A stretch of DNA of 32,500 nt from Neocallimastix lanati (nom. inval.) (GCA_016946835.1 JACVTC010000005.1:1275001-1307500); one strand, 5' to 3'; counted from the first letter of the stretch, positions 1 through 11,026 are shown. Notes: generated by a model not told the origin, from the sequence alone. Program-made: numbers and translations.

Positions 1-761
1 ATTTTATTATATACATATATATTATATTTTTTATATATTATAACTTTGCAATTTTTTTTTCTTTTTTTTTTTTTTTTTTTTTAATTTTTTTAAAAAAAAC
101 ATTTATTAAACATGATTTAACCTAAATTATATTGTTGTACCAAATTAAACTGTTTTTTTATTTATTTTATTTTATTTTATTATATATATATTATATTTTT
201 TATATAAATTTATAAATTTTGGACATAATAATTGTTATTCTATGAATACAATTATTCATAGAATAACAATTAAGTTATAAGAAGTAAAATTTATCATATA
301 CAAAAGACTTCAAACATTAATAATAAAAAAAAAGAAAAAAAAATTAAATATATAATTGTATATTAATAATTTCATTTATTGTATGAGCTCTTTGTATAAG
401 ATACATTTTAATATGAATAAAATTGTTTTGATTTTTTTTTTCATGTTTACCTTTGTTTTTATTTTCTTTTATTTTCTTTTATTGTTTTTAAAACAAGTAG
501 CATTAAACAAGGAAAGTTTTTATTTTTATTTATTTATTTATTTATTTATAAATTAAATGAATATATTTTATTTTTTAATAAAAAAAAAAAAAAAAAAAAA
601 AAAAAACAGAATTAATAAAAAAATATATATATATATTATTTATCCAATTAGAACAAAATAATATTTAAAATAACGTGAAATAAAAAGTAATATTCAAAAT
701 AAAGTGTATAAATAAATTCAAGAAAAAAGTTCATATGCAACGAACCTCACCTCCAGATTAC
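1..761. other. A+T-rich spacer, no gene seen
   Basis: Long T and A runs and TA repeats with no reading frame of protein-like composition. The hydrophobic frame around 356-556 only opens with TTG and is made of F/I/Y/L codons expected from T-rich DNA. The only discrete structure is the inverted repeat at 229-272. Confidence 0.7.
229..272. repeat. Perfect 20-bp inverted repeat with 4-nt loop
   Basis: The left arm (229-248) is the exact reverse complement of the right arm (253-272), with loop CAAT at 249-252. The arms contain a mixed core, TTGTTATTCTATGAATA, so this is not a by-product of homopolymers. It could form a cruciform, act as an RNA stem-loop, or be the remains of a small foldback element. 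No gene is close enough to assign a role. Confidence 0.85.
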
Positions 762-1317
762 TTATTCTGAATTAGGGCTTGAATTGACTATCTGAAAGAA
801 ATTATGGTCTTCTCCTTTAGAGGTATTGGCCATGCTAGCCTGTCTTTCTGCATTTTCAGCATTGACGTTCCTGATTTGTTTGCGCATATACCTTTTTTTC
901 ATTGGATTAGCAACCTTTGTCGAGTACTAGTCCAAGGTATAATTTCTATAAAGAGAGCCGAAGATCCACAAAGAATGGCATTTTAGAATAATCACCAGAA
1001 ATGACTGGACTCTTAATTAAAACATCCCATTCCTTTTTATAATTTAAATCAATAATGTCTGCATCTCTTCCATCAAGAAGGAAGTTATATGATCTGTACC
1101 ACGTCACATATATATTTACACACTCATTATTCAGACAATTACTTAAATTAACACGATTTTCACCAATTGACCTATTCGCTACATCATTAATAACTATACT
1201 ATTATTTTCACTGTCTCTAATATTAATATTCCTATTTTCTCTATTAGTAATTCTACTATAATTGACAATATTATTTCTATTGTCATTATTATTAATATTA
1301 TAAATAAGTAGATTCAT
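762..1317 (-). pseudogene. Decayed dispersed-repeat ORF, copy A (Asn-rich, NFLLDGR motif)
   Basis: On the minus strand an ATG at 1317 opens a 123-residue frame that ends at 946. It has an Asn-rich N-terminal half, then CVNIYVTWYRSYNFLLDGR and KKEWDVLIKSPVISGDYSK. A second frame continues with KKRYMRKQIRNVNAENAERQ and stops at 762-764. The same order (Asn/Ser-rich stretch, NFLLGGR, KEW, SVNAEE) recurs on the minus strand at 24537-25010, and the DNA aligns over several blocks. The segment is much richer in G+C than its surroundings. The family is not recognised. Co-occurrence of copy B with retrotransposon pieces suggests mobile-element coding sequence. The frame change near 946 marks this copy as broken. 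Confidence 0.6.
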
Positions 1318-2159
1318 GAAATGATCATTATTAATATAGTTATATAAATAAAAATTATAAATTAAAATACATAATATTGTTATTATATTATATAAATAGT
1401 TAACTTTTATTTAAATAAATAAATAAAATATATTTGATGATAACTCTTTTTGCATATCTTCTTTTTTTCTTTAAAAAAAAAAATTCTATCAGTTATTATT
1501 TATTAAAAATTATTATGTATTTTTGTTTTTACGCATTCCAAAAAAAAAAAAGAAAATTATTTTAATAATTTAAAAAGATTTTAGATTTTAGAATTATTTA
1601 TTTAATTTTTTTTAAAAAATTAAATAAAACTTATCCTAATTATCTACATAAATCATTTGGATAACTAAAGAAATCCACTTAATATAATCATACAATATTA
1701 AAATTAAAAATATGGTTACTTATATTTATAAATGAATATTATAATAAAGTATTTTTTAGTTTTTATAAAATAAATATTTTATTAATAATATACCTTAAAA
1801 TATAGTTTTTAATATTTAATTTTCTGAAAATTGATTAAATTAATACAATAATATAATGATATGATTAAAACATAATTATATATTACACTTTAAAATTTTT
1901 TATTTTAATTACTGATCAATCCATAATATATTTTATTCCATAATTTATAAATATATTTCAATAATTGAATTATTAAAAAGTTATTTTCTATTATTATATT
2001 AAATGTTTGAAAATTTTACCTTATAAAATGTTTCATATATTTCAATTTAAAAAAAAAAAGTAAACTTTTTTTTATATTTAAAATTTTTATATAATAAAAT
2101 AGAAAAAAAATATATAATTATTAAAAAGAATAATTCTGTTGTAATTAACATGCTTTAGA
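1318..2159. other. A+T-rich spacer, no gene seen
   Basis: Composition is over 85% A+T with short A and T runs. No frame of more than a few dozen codons with balanced amino-acid use, no RNA gene and no clear repeat was recognised. Confidence 0.6.
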
Positions 2160-3093
2160 TTATTTAAATTGGAGAAAATATCAAATTCACCATAAATATT
2201 ATTAACGAAAATCACATATTTCTGAATTTCACTTTTTTTTTTTTTTTTTTTTTTTTTTTTGTAATTACTTCATCACTATTAGGTGAATTTTTAATACTTG
2301 TAGCAAAAGAAATGTTAATTAATAATATATTATTCAATAAGAAAAATAAAAATTCCACTATTATTCTTCATTTAATGGTGAGAAGTAATAACGAAAAAAA
2401 GTAGCCAAAATCATTAGCATTTAATTTCCGTTAATAATATTTATGATGAGTTTATTATCTTTTTCAATCTAAATAATTTAAAACATGTAAAGTATTTAGA
2501 ATTAAAATCATATGAATTTGCTGTTTCATTGATGAATTAATTAATGAAAATAGAAATACCTAAATAAAATTGATGAATTAATTAATGAAAACAGAGATAC
2601 TTATAAAGATAAAGAAAAATTAGAAGAAATTGAAAATCAGAGCTTGTTAAAAAAAAAAAAAAAGAGATAAATGAGGATCAACCAGTAGATTAATATGATA
2701 ATTTTTTTTTATTTATCCAGTTTCATCTCATGATAATACCTTTCTTATTTCAGCCTATCTTTCAGAAACATTAGTTGAAAAGATGAACAGATTAAAAAAA
2801 AAATGAATGAAATGGACTTAAAGTTAGACCTAGCCCAAATTCACATTTATACTTAAAGATAATAAATCACTATAATTTATGATATATTTTAAATTAAAAT
2901 ATTTCAAAATTTTCTTACTGTTATTGTAAATTGAGTCAATTTTGGTGCCAATTTTCTTTAATAATGTTTTGAGACTTATATTTTCTACTCAATTATAGAA
3001 AAAGCAGGGAAACTAATAACATTTTGAAGATTTGGAATTACATATAGTTCAATATTTTTGATAAACGATGTATATAGAAAGACTGAAAAATAA
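2160..3093 (+). pseudogene. Relic of an unrecognised protein-coding gene
   Basis: Plus-strand frames here show protein-like composition, unlike the spacer. In order: IGENIKFTINIINENHIFLN (from about 2172), a T28 run at 2233-2260, then SLLGEFLILVAKEML to a TAG at 2402. A shifted frame gives IYDEFIIFFNLNNLKHVKYL and ELKSYEFAVSLMN. Another gives ELINENRDTYKDKEKLEEIE. Later comes FLISAYLSETLVEKMNRL, cut by a one-base shift in an A10 run at 2794-2803, then NEMDLKLDLAQIHIYT with a stop at 2854. A last block around 2971-3090 reads ETYIFYSIIEKAGKLITF. A 31-bp piece is tandemly duplicated (2529-2559, 2570-2600). Lys/Glu-rich parts look helical. No family is recognised; stops and frameshifts mark it as dead. 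Confidence 0.5.
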
Positions 3094-3561
3094 CTAGAAA
3101 AATAATGTTTTTTATAATCACATATCACATGTCATGCTTTCTTTTATATACATTTTTATTTTATCAATAAATTATTTCGAACTTAGTTTATATACAATAT
3201 ATATTGTATATCTCTTATATATATATTATATATATAATATATTCTTATAGCTTAAAGATTTAAAATTACTATTTTTCAATTTCCATTACAATTATTTATA
3301 CAAATATAAAATAATAATAATAATAATAAAGTATAATTATTTATTTTTATTAAATAAATTAATAATTCTTTTAATAATTCATTAATCATAAAATTTTAAT
3401 AAAAACAAAATAAATTATATAGTAAAAGTATTAATTATTTTATCTACAATATTTTTTTTAAAAAAAAATTTTTATTTAATTTAAAAATAGAAAGTTAATA
3501 TATTAAATTATAAAAGAATATACTAACAAAAATAAAATCATAAAATATTATTTGTTGATTT

Positions 3562-3611
<50 letters not shown>

Positions 3612-3712
3612 TTATTATAATTATTTTTTCATTTCTAAAGTATATATATATATTTATTATTATTTTTTTTAAGTATAATATAAAAATTTATTTCCACAAT
3701 AATTTATTATAA
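3094..3712. other. Upstream spacer of the helicase gene
   Basis: A+T-rich sequence with TA repeats, an (ATA)n tract near 3310-3330 and a 42-nt T run. It presumably contains the promoter and 5' leader of the gene starting at 3713. No individual regulatory site can be named. Confidence 0.5.
3564..3605. promoter_or_regulatory. Poly(dT) tract about 110 bp upstream of the helicase start
   Basis: An uninterrupted run of 42 T lies 108 bp before the ATG at 3713. Poly(dA:dT) tracts exclude nucleosomes in fungal promoters, so this is a plausible promoter element. Similar runs also occur far from genes in this window, so the role is inferred. Confidence 0.35.
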
Positions 3713-6109
3713 ATGTTTTCGGTAGTGAGATATGAATCTGAAAATCAGCAGCAAAATGATAATGATAATGAGAATGAAAATAATTATTTATTAAAAGTTG
3801 AAAACAAAATAAAACAATTAAAGAAAAAGAAGGAAGAAAAAAAAAAATATAAAAAAGAAGAAATTTCAAAAAAAAATTCGAAAGAATTAAATATAGAAAA
3901 AGAAAAAAATAGTCAGAAGCAAGATAAATTTGAAGATAAAGGAAAAAAAGATATTAAAAAAAGAAAAATTGAAATTGAAAAAGATGAAAATGATGAAATA
4001 ATAGAGAATGATGAAAATAATGTTAATAATATTAATACTGAAGAAGATATAGAAATTCAACAACATATTAATAAAAAGAAAAGACTTGAAAATATTGAAA
4101 ATAGAAAAAAAATAAGAGAAGAACAAAGAAAACAGAAAAAAGAAAAATCATTATTAGGTTTACCAGAATGGTTAGCAAAACCAATTTTAATCTCACCATA
4201 TATTGAACAAAATGAGGAAAATGATATAAATAATTCTAAATTTTATCTATCAAAAACAGTTATAAATTGCTTAAATCAAATGAAAATTACACACTTATTT
4301 CCTGTTCAGACCAGTGTATTACCATTTTTATTATCCACCCCAACTTCTACGCGTATGACTGGAGATTTATGTGTATCTGCACCAACAGGTTCAGGAAAAA
4401 CATTAGCATATGTATTACCAATTGTAGAAACTCTATCAAAAAGGATAATTCAACGTCTTCGTGCATTAATTATTTTACCAACACGTGATTTAGTTGCACA
4501 AGTTAAAGAAACATTTAATTATTTTACGCATAAAACAAATTTAAAGGTTATAGCTATTACTGGTAGTATTAGTTTTTCAAATGAACAGAGTCAATTAATT
4601 GATGAAAAAACTGGAAATTGTAAAGTTGATATAGTTATTGCCACACCAGGTAGATTGATAGATCATTTAAATGGAACTCCTGGTTTTACTTTATCACATT
4701 TAAGATATTTAATTATAGATGAAGCAGATCGTTTATTAAATCAACATTACCAAGATTGGTTAAATCAAGTTTTGAATTGTATTAATTCTGTTTCTAACGA
4801 CGATGACATTTCTGATAATAATAAATCTTCAAATACTTCTATATTTAAAGAAGGATTTAATAGTTTTAATATAAATGAATATGGTTTACCAGAACATTCA
4901 GCAAAAACTTTTAGAAAAAATAATGCTAATTTGGTCACCGATATAAATTTCGACTATTTATCTAATGAAAATAAAATTAATCATTGTACTCCAGTACAAA
5001 AATTATTATTTTCTGCTACTTTAACTAGAAATCCAGCAAAGATTGCTTCCCTCCAATTATTTAATCCTACTTACATTTCTGTATCTACTATTGTTACTAA
5101 TTCAAACGCTAACGAAGATGGAATAGAAGGAAATAATGAAGAAGTTTCCTTAGTTGATTCTCATTATGTAATTCCACCTGAATTACATGAATCAATGATG
5201 GTTTGTAAGGATTCAGGTCAAAAACCATTAGCTTTATTCCACTTATTATTTAATATGAAGGTTAAGAATGCTCTTTGTTTCACGAATTCTCTTGAATCAG
5301 CCCATAGATTGGGTCGTTTAATACATATTTTTAATAAACTATGGGAAAAAAAGATAAGTGAAGAAGAAAGTGATGATAATGATGATCCAATGGATGAAGA
5401 TAATAAAAAATCAAGCTTTACTCCAGTAACTACAGCAGTTATTTCATCAGAAATGCCATTGGCGACTCGTCGTAAAATTTTACATTCCTCCAAACTTCCA
5501 ACTATTATAATTTGTTCAGATATTATGGCTCGTGGTCTTGATTTATCAAATAATTTATCCTTTGATTATGTCATTAATTATGAAATACCCAATCGTCCTA
5601 AAACTTATGTACATCGTGTCGGTCGTACTGCAAGAGCTGGTAAAGAAGGTCAAGCCATTTCTATTGTTGAAGCTCGTGAAGCAAAATGGTTTAAAGATAT
5701 GATGTCTCGTATTGATCGTGAAGACAATAGAAAAGTTAAGAAAAATAATTTCAAGGATAAAGATATTAGTCCATTCTATGAAGCTTATAATGATGCCTTA
5801 AAGGAATTAAAGGAAGAAGTATATCAAAAGAAATTTAATAAAAATTCTGATAAAGATTCTAAAAAAAAGAAAGGAAAGAAAGAAGAAGAAAAGGAAGAAG
5901 AAAAGGAAAAGAAAGAAGATGAAGAAAGTGAAACAAATTCAGAAAGTGAAAGTAGTGATGATGATGATTCAAGTTCAAATTCTAGCTCAGAAAGTGAAAG
6001 TAATGATGATGATTCAAGCTCTAGCTCTGAAAGTGATAGTAGTAATGATGACTCAAGTTCTGAAAGTGATAGTAGTAATGAGGATTCAAGTTCTGAAAGT
6101 GAAAATTAA
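3713..6109 (+). CDS. DBP6: DEAD-box ATP-dependent RNA helicase, Dbp6/DDX51 family
   Basis: Single-exon gene of 798 residues. The core carries all expected motifs: an F-PVQ region, APTGSGKT (Walker A, from residue 223), PTRDLVAQ, TPGRL, DEAD (336-339), SAT (434-436), LCFTNS, ARGLDLS and HRVGRTARAG (634-643). DLCVSAPTGSGKTLAYV, TPGF-L-LR-LIIDEAD and QKLLFSATLTRNP are the wording of the Dbp6/DDX51 branch, which acts in the nucleolus in early 60S subunit assembly. Between motifs II and III is a longer Asn/Ser-rich insert (about 352-425). The N-terminus is a Lys/Glu-rich tail of about 150 residues, and the C-terminus ends in an acidic Ser/Asp/Glu repeat, both common in nucleolar proteins. The start is the first ATG in frame, and MFSVVRY resembles the MF(A/S) start of the family. 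A second in-frame stop lies 9 codons further on. Confidence 0.96.
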   Translation: MFSVVRYESENQQQNDNDNENENNYLLKVENKIKQLKKKKEEKKKYKKEEISKKNSKELNIEKEKNSQKQDKFEDKGKKDIKKRKIEIEKDENDEIIENDENNVNNINTEEDIEIQQHINKKKRLENIENRKKIREEQRKQKKEKSLLGLPEWLAKPILISPYIEQNEENDINNSKFYLSKTVINCLNQMKITHLFPVQTSVLPFLLSTPTSTRMTGDLCVSAPTGSGKTLAYVLPIVETLSKRIIQRLRALIILPTRDLVAQVKETFNYFTHKTNLKVIAITGSISFSNEQSQLIDEKTGNCKVDIVIATPGRLIDHLNGTPGFTLSHLRYLIIDEADRLLNQHYQDWLNQVLNCINSVSNDDDISDNNKSSNTSIFKEGFNSFNINEYGLPEHSAKTFRKNNANLVTDINFDYLSNENKINHCTPVQKLLFSATLTRNPAKIASLQLFNPTYISVSTIVTNSNANEDGIEGNNEEVSLVDSHYVIPPELHESMMVCKDSGQKPLALFHLLFNMKVKNALCFTNSLESAHRLGRLIHIFNKLWEKKISEEESDDNDDPMDEDNKKSSFTPVTTAVISSEMPLATRRKILHSSKLPTIIICSDIMARGLDLSNNLSFDYVINYEIPNRPKTYVHRVGRTARAGKEGQAISIVEAREAKWFKDMMSRIDREDNRKVKKNNFKDKDISPFYEAYNDALKELKEEVYQKKFNKNSDKDSKKKKGKKEEEKEEEKEKKEDEESETNSESESSDDDDSSSNSSSESESNDDDSSSSSESDSSNDDSSSESDSSNEDSSSESEN

Positions 6110-6289
6110 AATAGTAATAATGAAAGTGAATCTGATTAAATAATTTACTTATTTATATAATATAATTACATTAAATACAATTAAAACTTAAAAAAAAAAA
6201 AAAAAAAATATTTATTTAAAATATATATTTATTAATTTATATAAACAATTAATTTATTTTTCTTTATTTTATTTTATTTTTTAATAAAA

Positions 6290-6320
<31 letters not shown>

Positions 6321-6581
6321 TTATATAATAAAAATTTATACCTATTATAAATTTACACATTAATAATTAGTTGATATTAATTTTTTTTAACATAAATATT
6401 ATAGCAAAAAAGTAAAAATACAGTAAAAAAAAAAAAATAATAATTTTTAGAATAAATTTAAAAATAGAAATTATACTTTATAAAATAAATTTTAATAAAA
6501 AAAAACTTATATTAAATAGAATAATTAAAAATAAAAATAAAGTATATAAATCATATATTTAAGATAAAAATTTTATTTTTA
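6110..6581. other. 3' spacer of the helicase gene
   Basis: A+T-rich with A runs at about 6190-6207 and 6292-6319. It begins with nine codons that continue the acidic tail in frame before a second stop (6137-6139). Nothing else is recognised. Confidence 0.6.
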
Positions 6582-6812
<231 letters not shown>

Positions 6813-6814
6813 AT

Positions 6815-7244
6815 TCTTTCCGGTTTTTATCGTACTCAGAACTAACACACATAAAGTTTCTGGATCGATCCCGCGACTATCTCCTGAACTTATATGATGT
6901 AATTTTCAGCCTCCCAGGGTGTTTTCCCCTATAAATGAAGTCTAGCTCTCCATAGTAAGTATTCCTGTTGTTAGATTATATAATTACTAGTGCAGGGAGC
7001 ACTTGATCCAAAAGAGGGCTAGTGTAGTTGTTCCTCATTCGATGACGGTTCAATAGATCACTGAAAAGAACATAGTCGTATAAAGCAGCATATAGGGAAT
7101 GTCTATTGTATTAACCTTGCTAAGAGGGAAGTCCACATCAACCCCAAAACGGCGTGGCAAAGAATCCAATGGGAGTTTGATACGTTTAAGGGAGAGACTA
7201 GAAGACCTATTGTCCTCCCCTATCATTAATCCAAGTCTAAATAA
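6815..7244 (-). mobile_element. G+C-richer island with a (TAA)n tail; possible retroelement fragment
   Basis: About 430 bp of balanced composition inside otherwise nearly pure A+T DNA. Its left edge is flush with the TTA microsatellite. On the minus strand it holds a 58-codon frame (7226 down to 7050) whose product contains LDSLPRRFGVDVDFPLSK, a plausible protein segment but not one I recognise. The palindrome GGATCGATCC at 6862-6871 contains GATCGATCC, which fits the Pol III B-box consensus; no properly spaced A box was found. No terminal repeats or target duplications could be read in the low-complexity flanks. A LINE or SINE 3' fragment with a TAA tail is the favoured but unproven reading. 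Confidence 0.35.
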
Positions 7245-8078
7245 ATAAAAAATTTTTTTTAATCATTCATTATTTTATTATTATTATTATTATAAATATA
7301 ATAAATATTAACAAAAAAAAAAATAATCTATAATTATTATTTAGTTATTTTTCTAATTTATTTATTTATTATATATTGTTCATTATAAATTATTCATTTA
7401 GTTTTCATGAATTTAATAAAAATATTATACTTAATAAAACTTAATAATATATTTTAGAAATAATTATTAAAAGATATATATATTTAAAAAAAAAAAAAAA
7501 ATTAAAAATTTTGATTTTTTTAGTACTTATTCTAATTATTGTTTAAAAAAAACATTTTATTATTTAATATTTATTATAAAAATAATGTTGAAATAATTCA
7601 ATACTAATATATTTCAAAAAGCAAAAAGATTAATAATAGAAATACAATAGATAAAAATTCAAATAATTATTAAAAAATTTTTTATTATTATTTATTATAA
7701 AGTATTTTATATATAGTATTATAGTACTATATAAATTATGCTGAAATAATTCAATTATTCGAAATAGATCAAAAATATTTATTAATAATAAATTAATAAG
7801 ATAAAAAAATTTAATAATATACATATATGAATAGATTAATGTTATTTTTAAAATTATTTATAAATCTAATATATATAACATTATATTTTATCATTATTAT
7901 AATAAGCCTTAATATTTTCTATAAATAACTTTATTATAAATTTTAATAAATTAATTTTAATTTTAATAAAATGAATTACTAAAAAATGGTTCATTTCATA
8001 TTGATTATTAAATAATTAAATACAAATTACATAAATAATATATATATAATTATATTTATATTTAATACATTACACTTT
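7245..8078. other. Upstream spacer of the ankyrin gene
   Basis: A+T-rich, no coding potential. The phrase GAAATAATTCAAT occurs twice (near 7590 and 7743) in similar surroundings, which may be a small duplication. Promoter elements cannot be picked out. Confidence 0.5.
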
Positions 8079-10121
8079 ATGGAAATAAAAGATACAATAA
8101 ACACAAATGATTACTTTAAAATCTATCGTTTTTTCGAAAAAAATATCTGTATAAATCTTGAATATATTAATAAGTCAAAATTTGATATATTAATATATTG
8201 CATAAAACATAACATTTCTTTTTCTGTTATTGAGTTAATTGTTAAACGCTTTTATACTAATTTAAATTATGAAACGGATAATAAAGAAATTCCTTTTTTT
8301 TTGGCATTAGAGTATAACAGATTTAATATATCAAAATTTTTATTAAGTGCTGGAGCAGATATTAATTATTGTAATAGTAATGGAGAAAATGCATTATTTT
8401 ATTTATTATCGAAAGAAAAACTTCATCGAAACTCATTAGTTTTTTTATTAAACCATAACATTAAAACAAAATACAATAGTCCTCATCATACGAAAGAGCT
8501 TTATTTTTTAAAGGAATTGATTAAAAAAGAAAAATTAAATTTAATACAAAATTATGTTGAATACATAGATTCTAAAATAAATAAAGAATTAATATCAGAG
8601 CTTATTCATCTTTCAAAAGCTAAACAGAAAATGAGCATTAAAGAAATGAATGAAATACTAATAAACTCAAAAAGAAAATTTATGAAAGAAAGTCATATCA
8701 ATGAACAAATTTTTGCATTTTCCATTTCAAAAAATAATCTTGGAATCATAAAATATTTTTATAGTTTAGATATCAATTTTATTAAAAATTATTTTATCCG
8801 AAATAATGTTTTACCGTTAATTTGTAAAGGAAATCAACTTGATGTAATAAAATTTGCTGTTGATAAGGGTTCCAATGTTAATGAAAAGGATGAAAAAACT
8901 GGAGACACTGCACTCATGATATTATGCCAAAATGAAAATTTAGAGGCCATAGATTTTTTAATAAAGCAAAAAGCAGATGTAAATCTTACAAATAATAATA
9001 ATAAATATACAGCATTAATGTATGGATGTGAATTAGAAAATTTTGAAATTACAAAATATTTAATTGAGAATTCATCCAATATTAATGATAAAGATATAGA
9101 TAATAATACGTCTTTGGTAATAGCATGTAGAAAGGGAACAAAAAAAATCATAGAATATTTAATAGAGAATCACGCGAAGCTCGATGAAAGAGGTACTTAT
9201 GGAGATACAGCATTAATTACAGCCTATGAGAATGAATTCATAGAAGTTGCCAATTATTTAGTAGAACATGGTGCCAATGTTAATATTAAAAGTGATAATG
9301 GTAATTCAGTATTGATGAGTGCCTGTGAAAAAGAAGATATAGATATGATAAAATTTTTAATTAAGCATCATGCAGACATCAATGATAAAAATAATGTAGG
9401 ATTTACACCGTTGATGAGTGTATGTGATAAAGGAAACTTTATATTAGCTAAATATTTAATTGAACAAGGAGCCAATATCGATGAAAAGGATGAAAATGGA
9501 CACACAGTATTAATGTATGCCTGTGAAAATGGTGATATTAATTTAGTAAAATTTTTAATTGAAAATAATGCAAATTGCGAAGAAGTAGGAGATGAAGGGG
9601 ATACTGCATTAATGTACTCCTGTAAAAGTGGCAATATTGAACTATTTAAATATCTAATAGATCATCATGCTAATCCTAATAATAAAACAATTCAAGGTAA
9701 TACTATTCTATATTATGCCTATAAAAATAAAAAATATGAACTCTTTAAATATTTAATTGTAAAATATTCTCATTTAATAAAGGAAAAAGATAATAAAGGA
9801 AATTCTATTATTTTTCAAGTCTACAGTAATAAGCATATTAAATTATTAAAGTATTTAATTAATCATGGAGCTGATATAAATATCCAAGATAAATCTGGGA
9901 ATACCTTACTTTATTTAGTTTATAAAGAAAGAAATGTTTCCTTATTCAAGTATCTAATAGATCATAAAGCCAATGTAAATATATCAAATAATAATGGATT
10001 TTCAATTATCCACGACATTTGTAAAAATGATGACAATGATTTATATCAATATATACTTCAACATCAACATTTACAGATGAAAAGTAATAATAGAAGAGAG
10101 TTGGGACCTATTCCATTCTAA
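8079..10121 (+). CDS. Ankyrin-repeat protein, about 15 repeats
   Basis: Intron-free 680-residue protein. Residues 1-65 form an N-terminal segment (FDILIYCIKHNISFSVIELI) that precedes the repeats. Two ankyrin units follow (IPFFLALEYNRF and ENALFYLLSKEK), then a spacer of about 105 residues rich in Lys/Glu, then 13 near-continuous 33-residue repeats from about 245 to 660. The consensus is G-TALM-AC-NGN-E--KYLIEHGANINDKD. The C-terminal repeats diverge from the TPLH pattern (TILYYAYKNK, SIIFQVYSNK). There is no signal peptide, membrane segment or enzymatic domain, so it is probably a cytosolic or nuclear binding scaffold; the partner is unknown. Large ankyrin families are typical of gut fungi. 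The start is the first ATG in frame, and A+T-rich leader DNA ends directly before it. Confidence 0.93.
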   Translation: MEIKDTINTNDYFKIYRFFEKNICINLEYINKSKFDILIYCIKHNISFSVIELIVKRFYTNLNYETDNKEIPFFLALEYNRFNISKFLLSAGADINYCNSNGENALFYLLSKEKLHRNSLVFLLNHNIKTKYNSPHHTKELYFLKELIKKEKLNLIQNYVEYIDSKINKELISELIHLSKAKQKMSIKEMNEILINSKRKFMKESHINEQIFAFSISKNNLGIIKYFYSLDINFIKNYFIRNNVLPLICKGNQLDVIKFAVDKGSNVNEKDEKTGDTALMILCQNENLEAIDFLIKQKADVNLTNNNNKYTALMYGCELENFEITKYLIENSSNINDKDIDNNTSLVIACRKGTKKIIEYLIENHAKLDERGTYGDTALITAYENEFIEVANYLVEHGANVNIKSDNGNSVLMSACEKEDIDMIKFLIKHHADINDKNNVGFTPLMSVCDKGNFILAKYLIEQGANIDEKDENGHTVLMYACENGDINLVKFLIENNANCEEVGDEGDTALMYSCKSGNIELFKYLIDHHANPNNKTIQGNTILYYAYKNKKYELFKYLIVKYSHLIKEKDNKGNSIIFQVYSNKHIKLLKYLINHGADINIQDKSGNTLLYLVYKERNVSLFKYLIDHKANVNISNNNGFSIIHDICKNDDNDLYQYILQHQHLQMKSNNRRELGPIPF

Positions 10122-10265
10122 TTATTATTTATTTTTATTTTTTATTCTTTTTTTATTTCTTTACCACACAATAATATCTAATATTTTTATCAATCTATAT
10201 AAAAAAAAATCACAATTTATATATAAACATAAAAATATATTACTACTATATATACACTGAATATT

Positions 10266-10305
<40 letters not shown>

Positions 10306-10993
10306 ATTTTTCTTTTACAATAGAAATATAAATAAATAATTATCATATATATATATATATGTAATAGATTCTTTAGACAATCCTAATATAATTTTAATTT
10401 AAAAATTATATTTTATAATATGTTTTAAAAATATGATATAATAAATACTATCTGAATACTAAATTATTATAGAAGTTATATTGTTATTTGATTCTTTAAG
10501 AATAAAATAGTACTAATAAGCAATAACTAAATATTTAAAAACTTAAACAATTAAAAAATAAAATAAAATAAAATAAAAAAAAAAAAAAAAAAGAAAATAC
10601 AAAAATACAAAATAAAATTAAATACATAAATAAGTAAATACGTCAATAACAAAATAAAAATAAATAGAAATTAAATAAAATAAAATAAAATAAAAGAAAT
10701 AAAAATTAAAATTAAAATAAATATATATATATATATATATTAATAATATTTATAATATTTTGGAAAGAGTTACTTTTATCCAATTATTTATTTTAGAAAA
10801 CCAATAAAAAAAAAAAAAAAATTAATAGTTAAAAATTATCTTAAATATGCTTTATATAATTATAAATATGATTTAAAATAAATTATTTATTTAAAATTTT
10901 ATTTTACTATTAATTTTGATTATGTAGATAATTAAAAAAAAAAAAATAAAATAAAAAATAAAAAAAAATTGAAATAATATTAAATTTTCGTTG

Positions 10994-11026
<33 letters not shown>

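Noticed and set aside
356-556. 66-codon hydrophobic frame
   Set aside because: Opens with TTG, consists of Phe/Ile/Tyr/Leu from T-rich DNA, and lacks a eukaryotic start or any family feature.
804-986. 60-codon plus-strand frame
   Set aside because: Lies opposite the minus-strand repeat ORF copy A, whose blocks are conserved in copy B; this frame is its shadow.
5218-5493. 91-codon minus-strand frame
   Set aside because: Antisense to the conserved helicase core.
6862-6871. B-box-like palindrome as evidence of a tRNA gene
   Set aside because: No cloverleaf, acceptor stem or properly spaced A box on either strand.
8834-9634. Minus-strand frames of about 90-105 codons
   Set aside because: Antisense to the ankyrin repeats, whose plus-strand reading is unambiguous.
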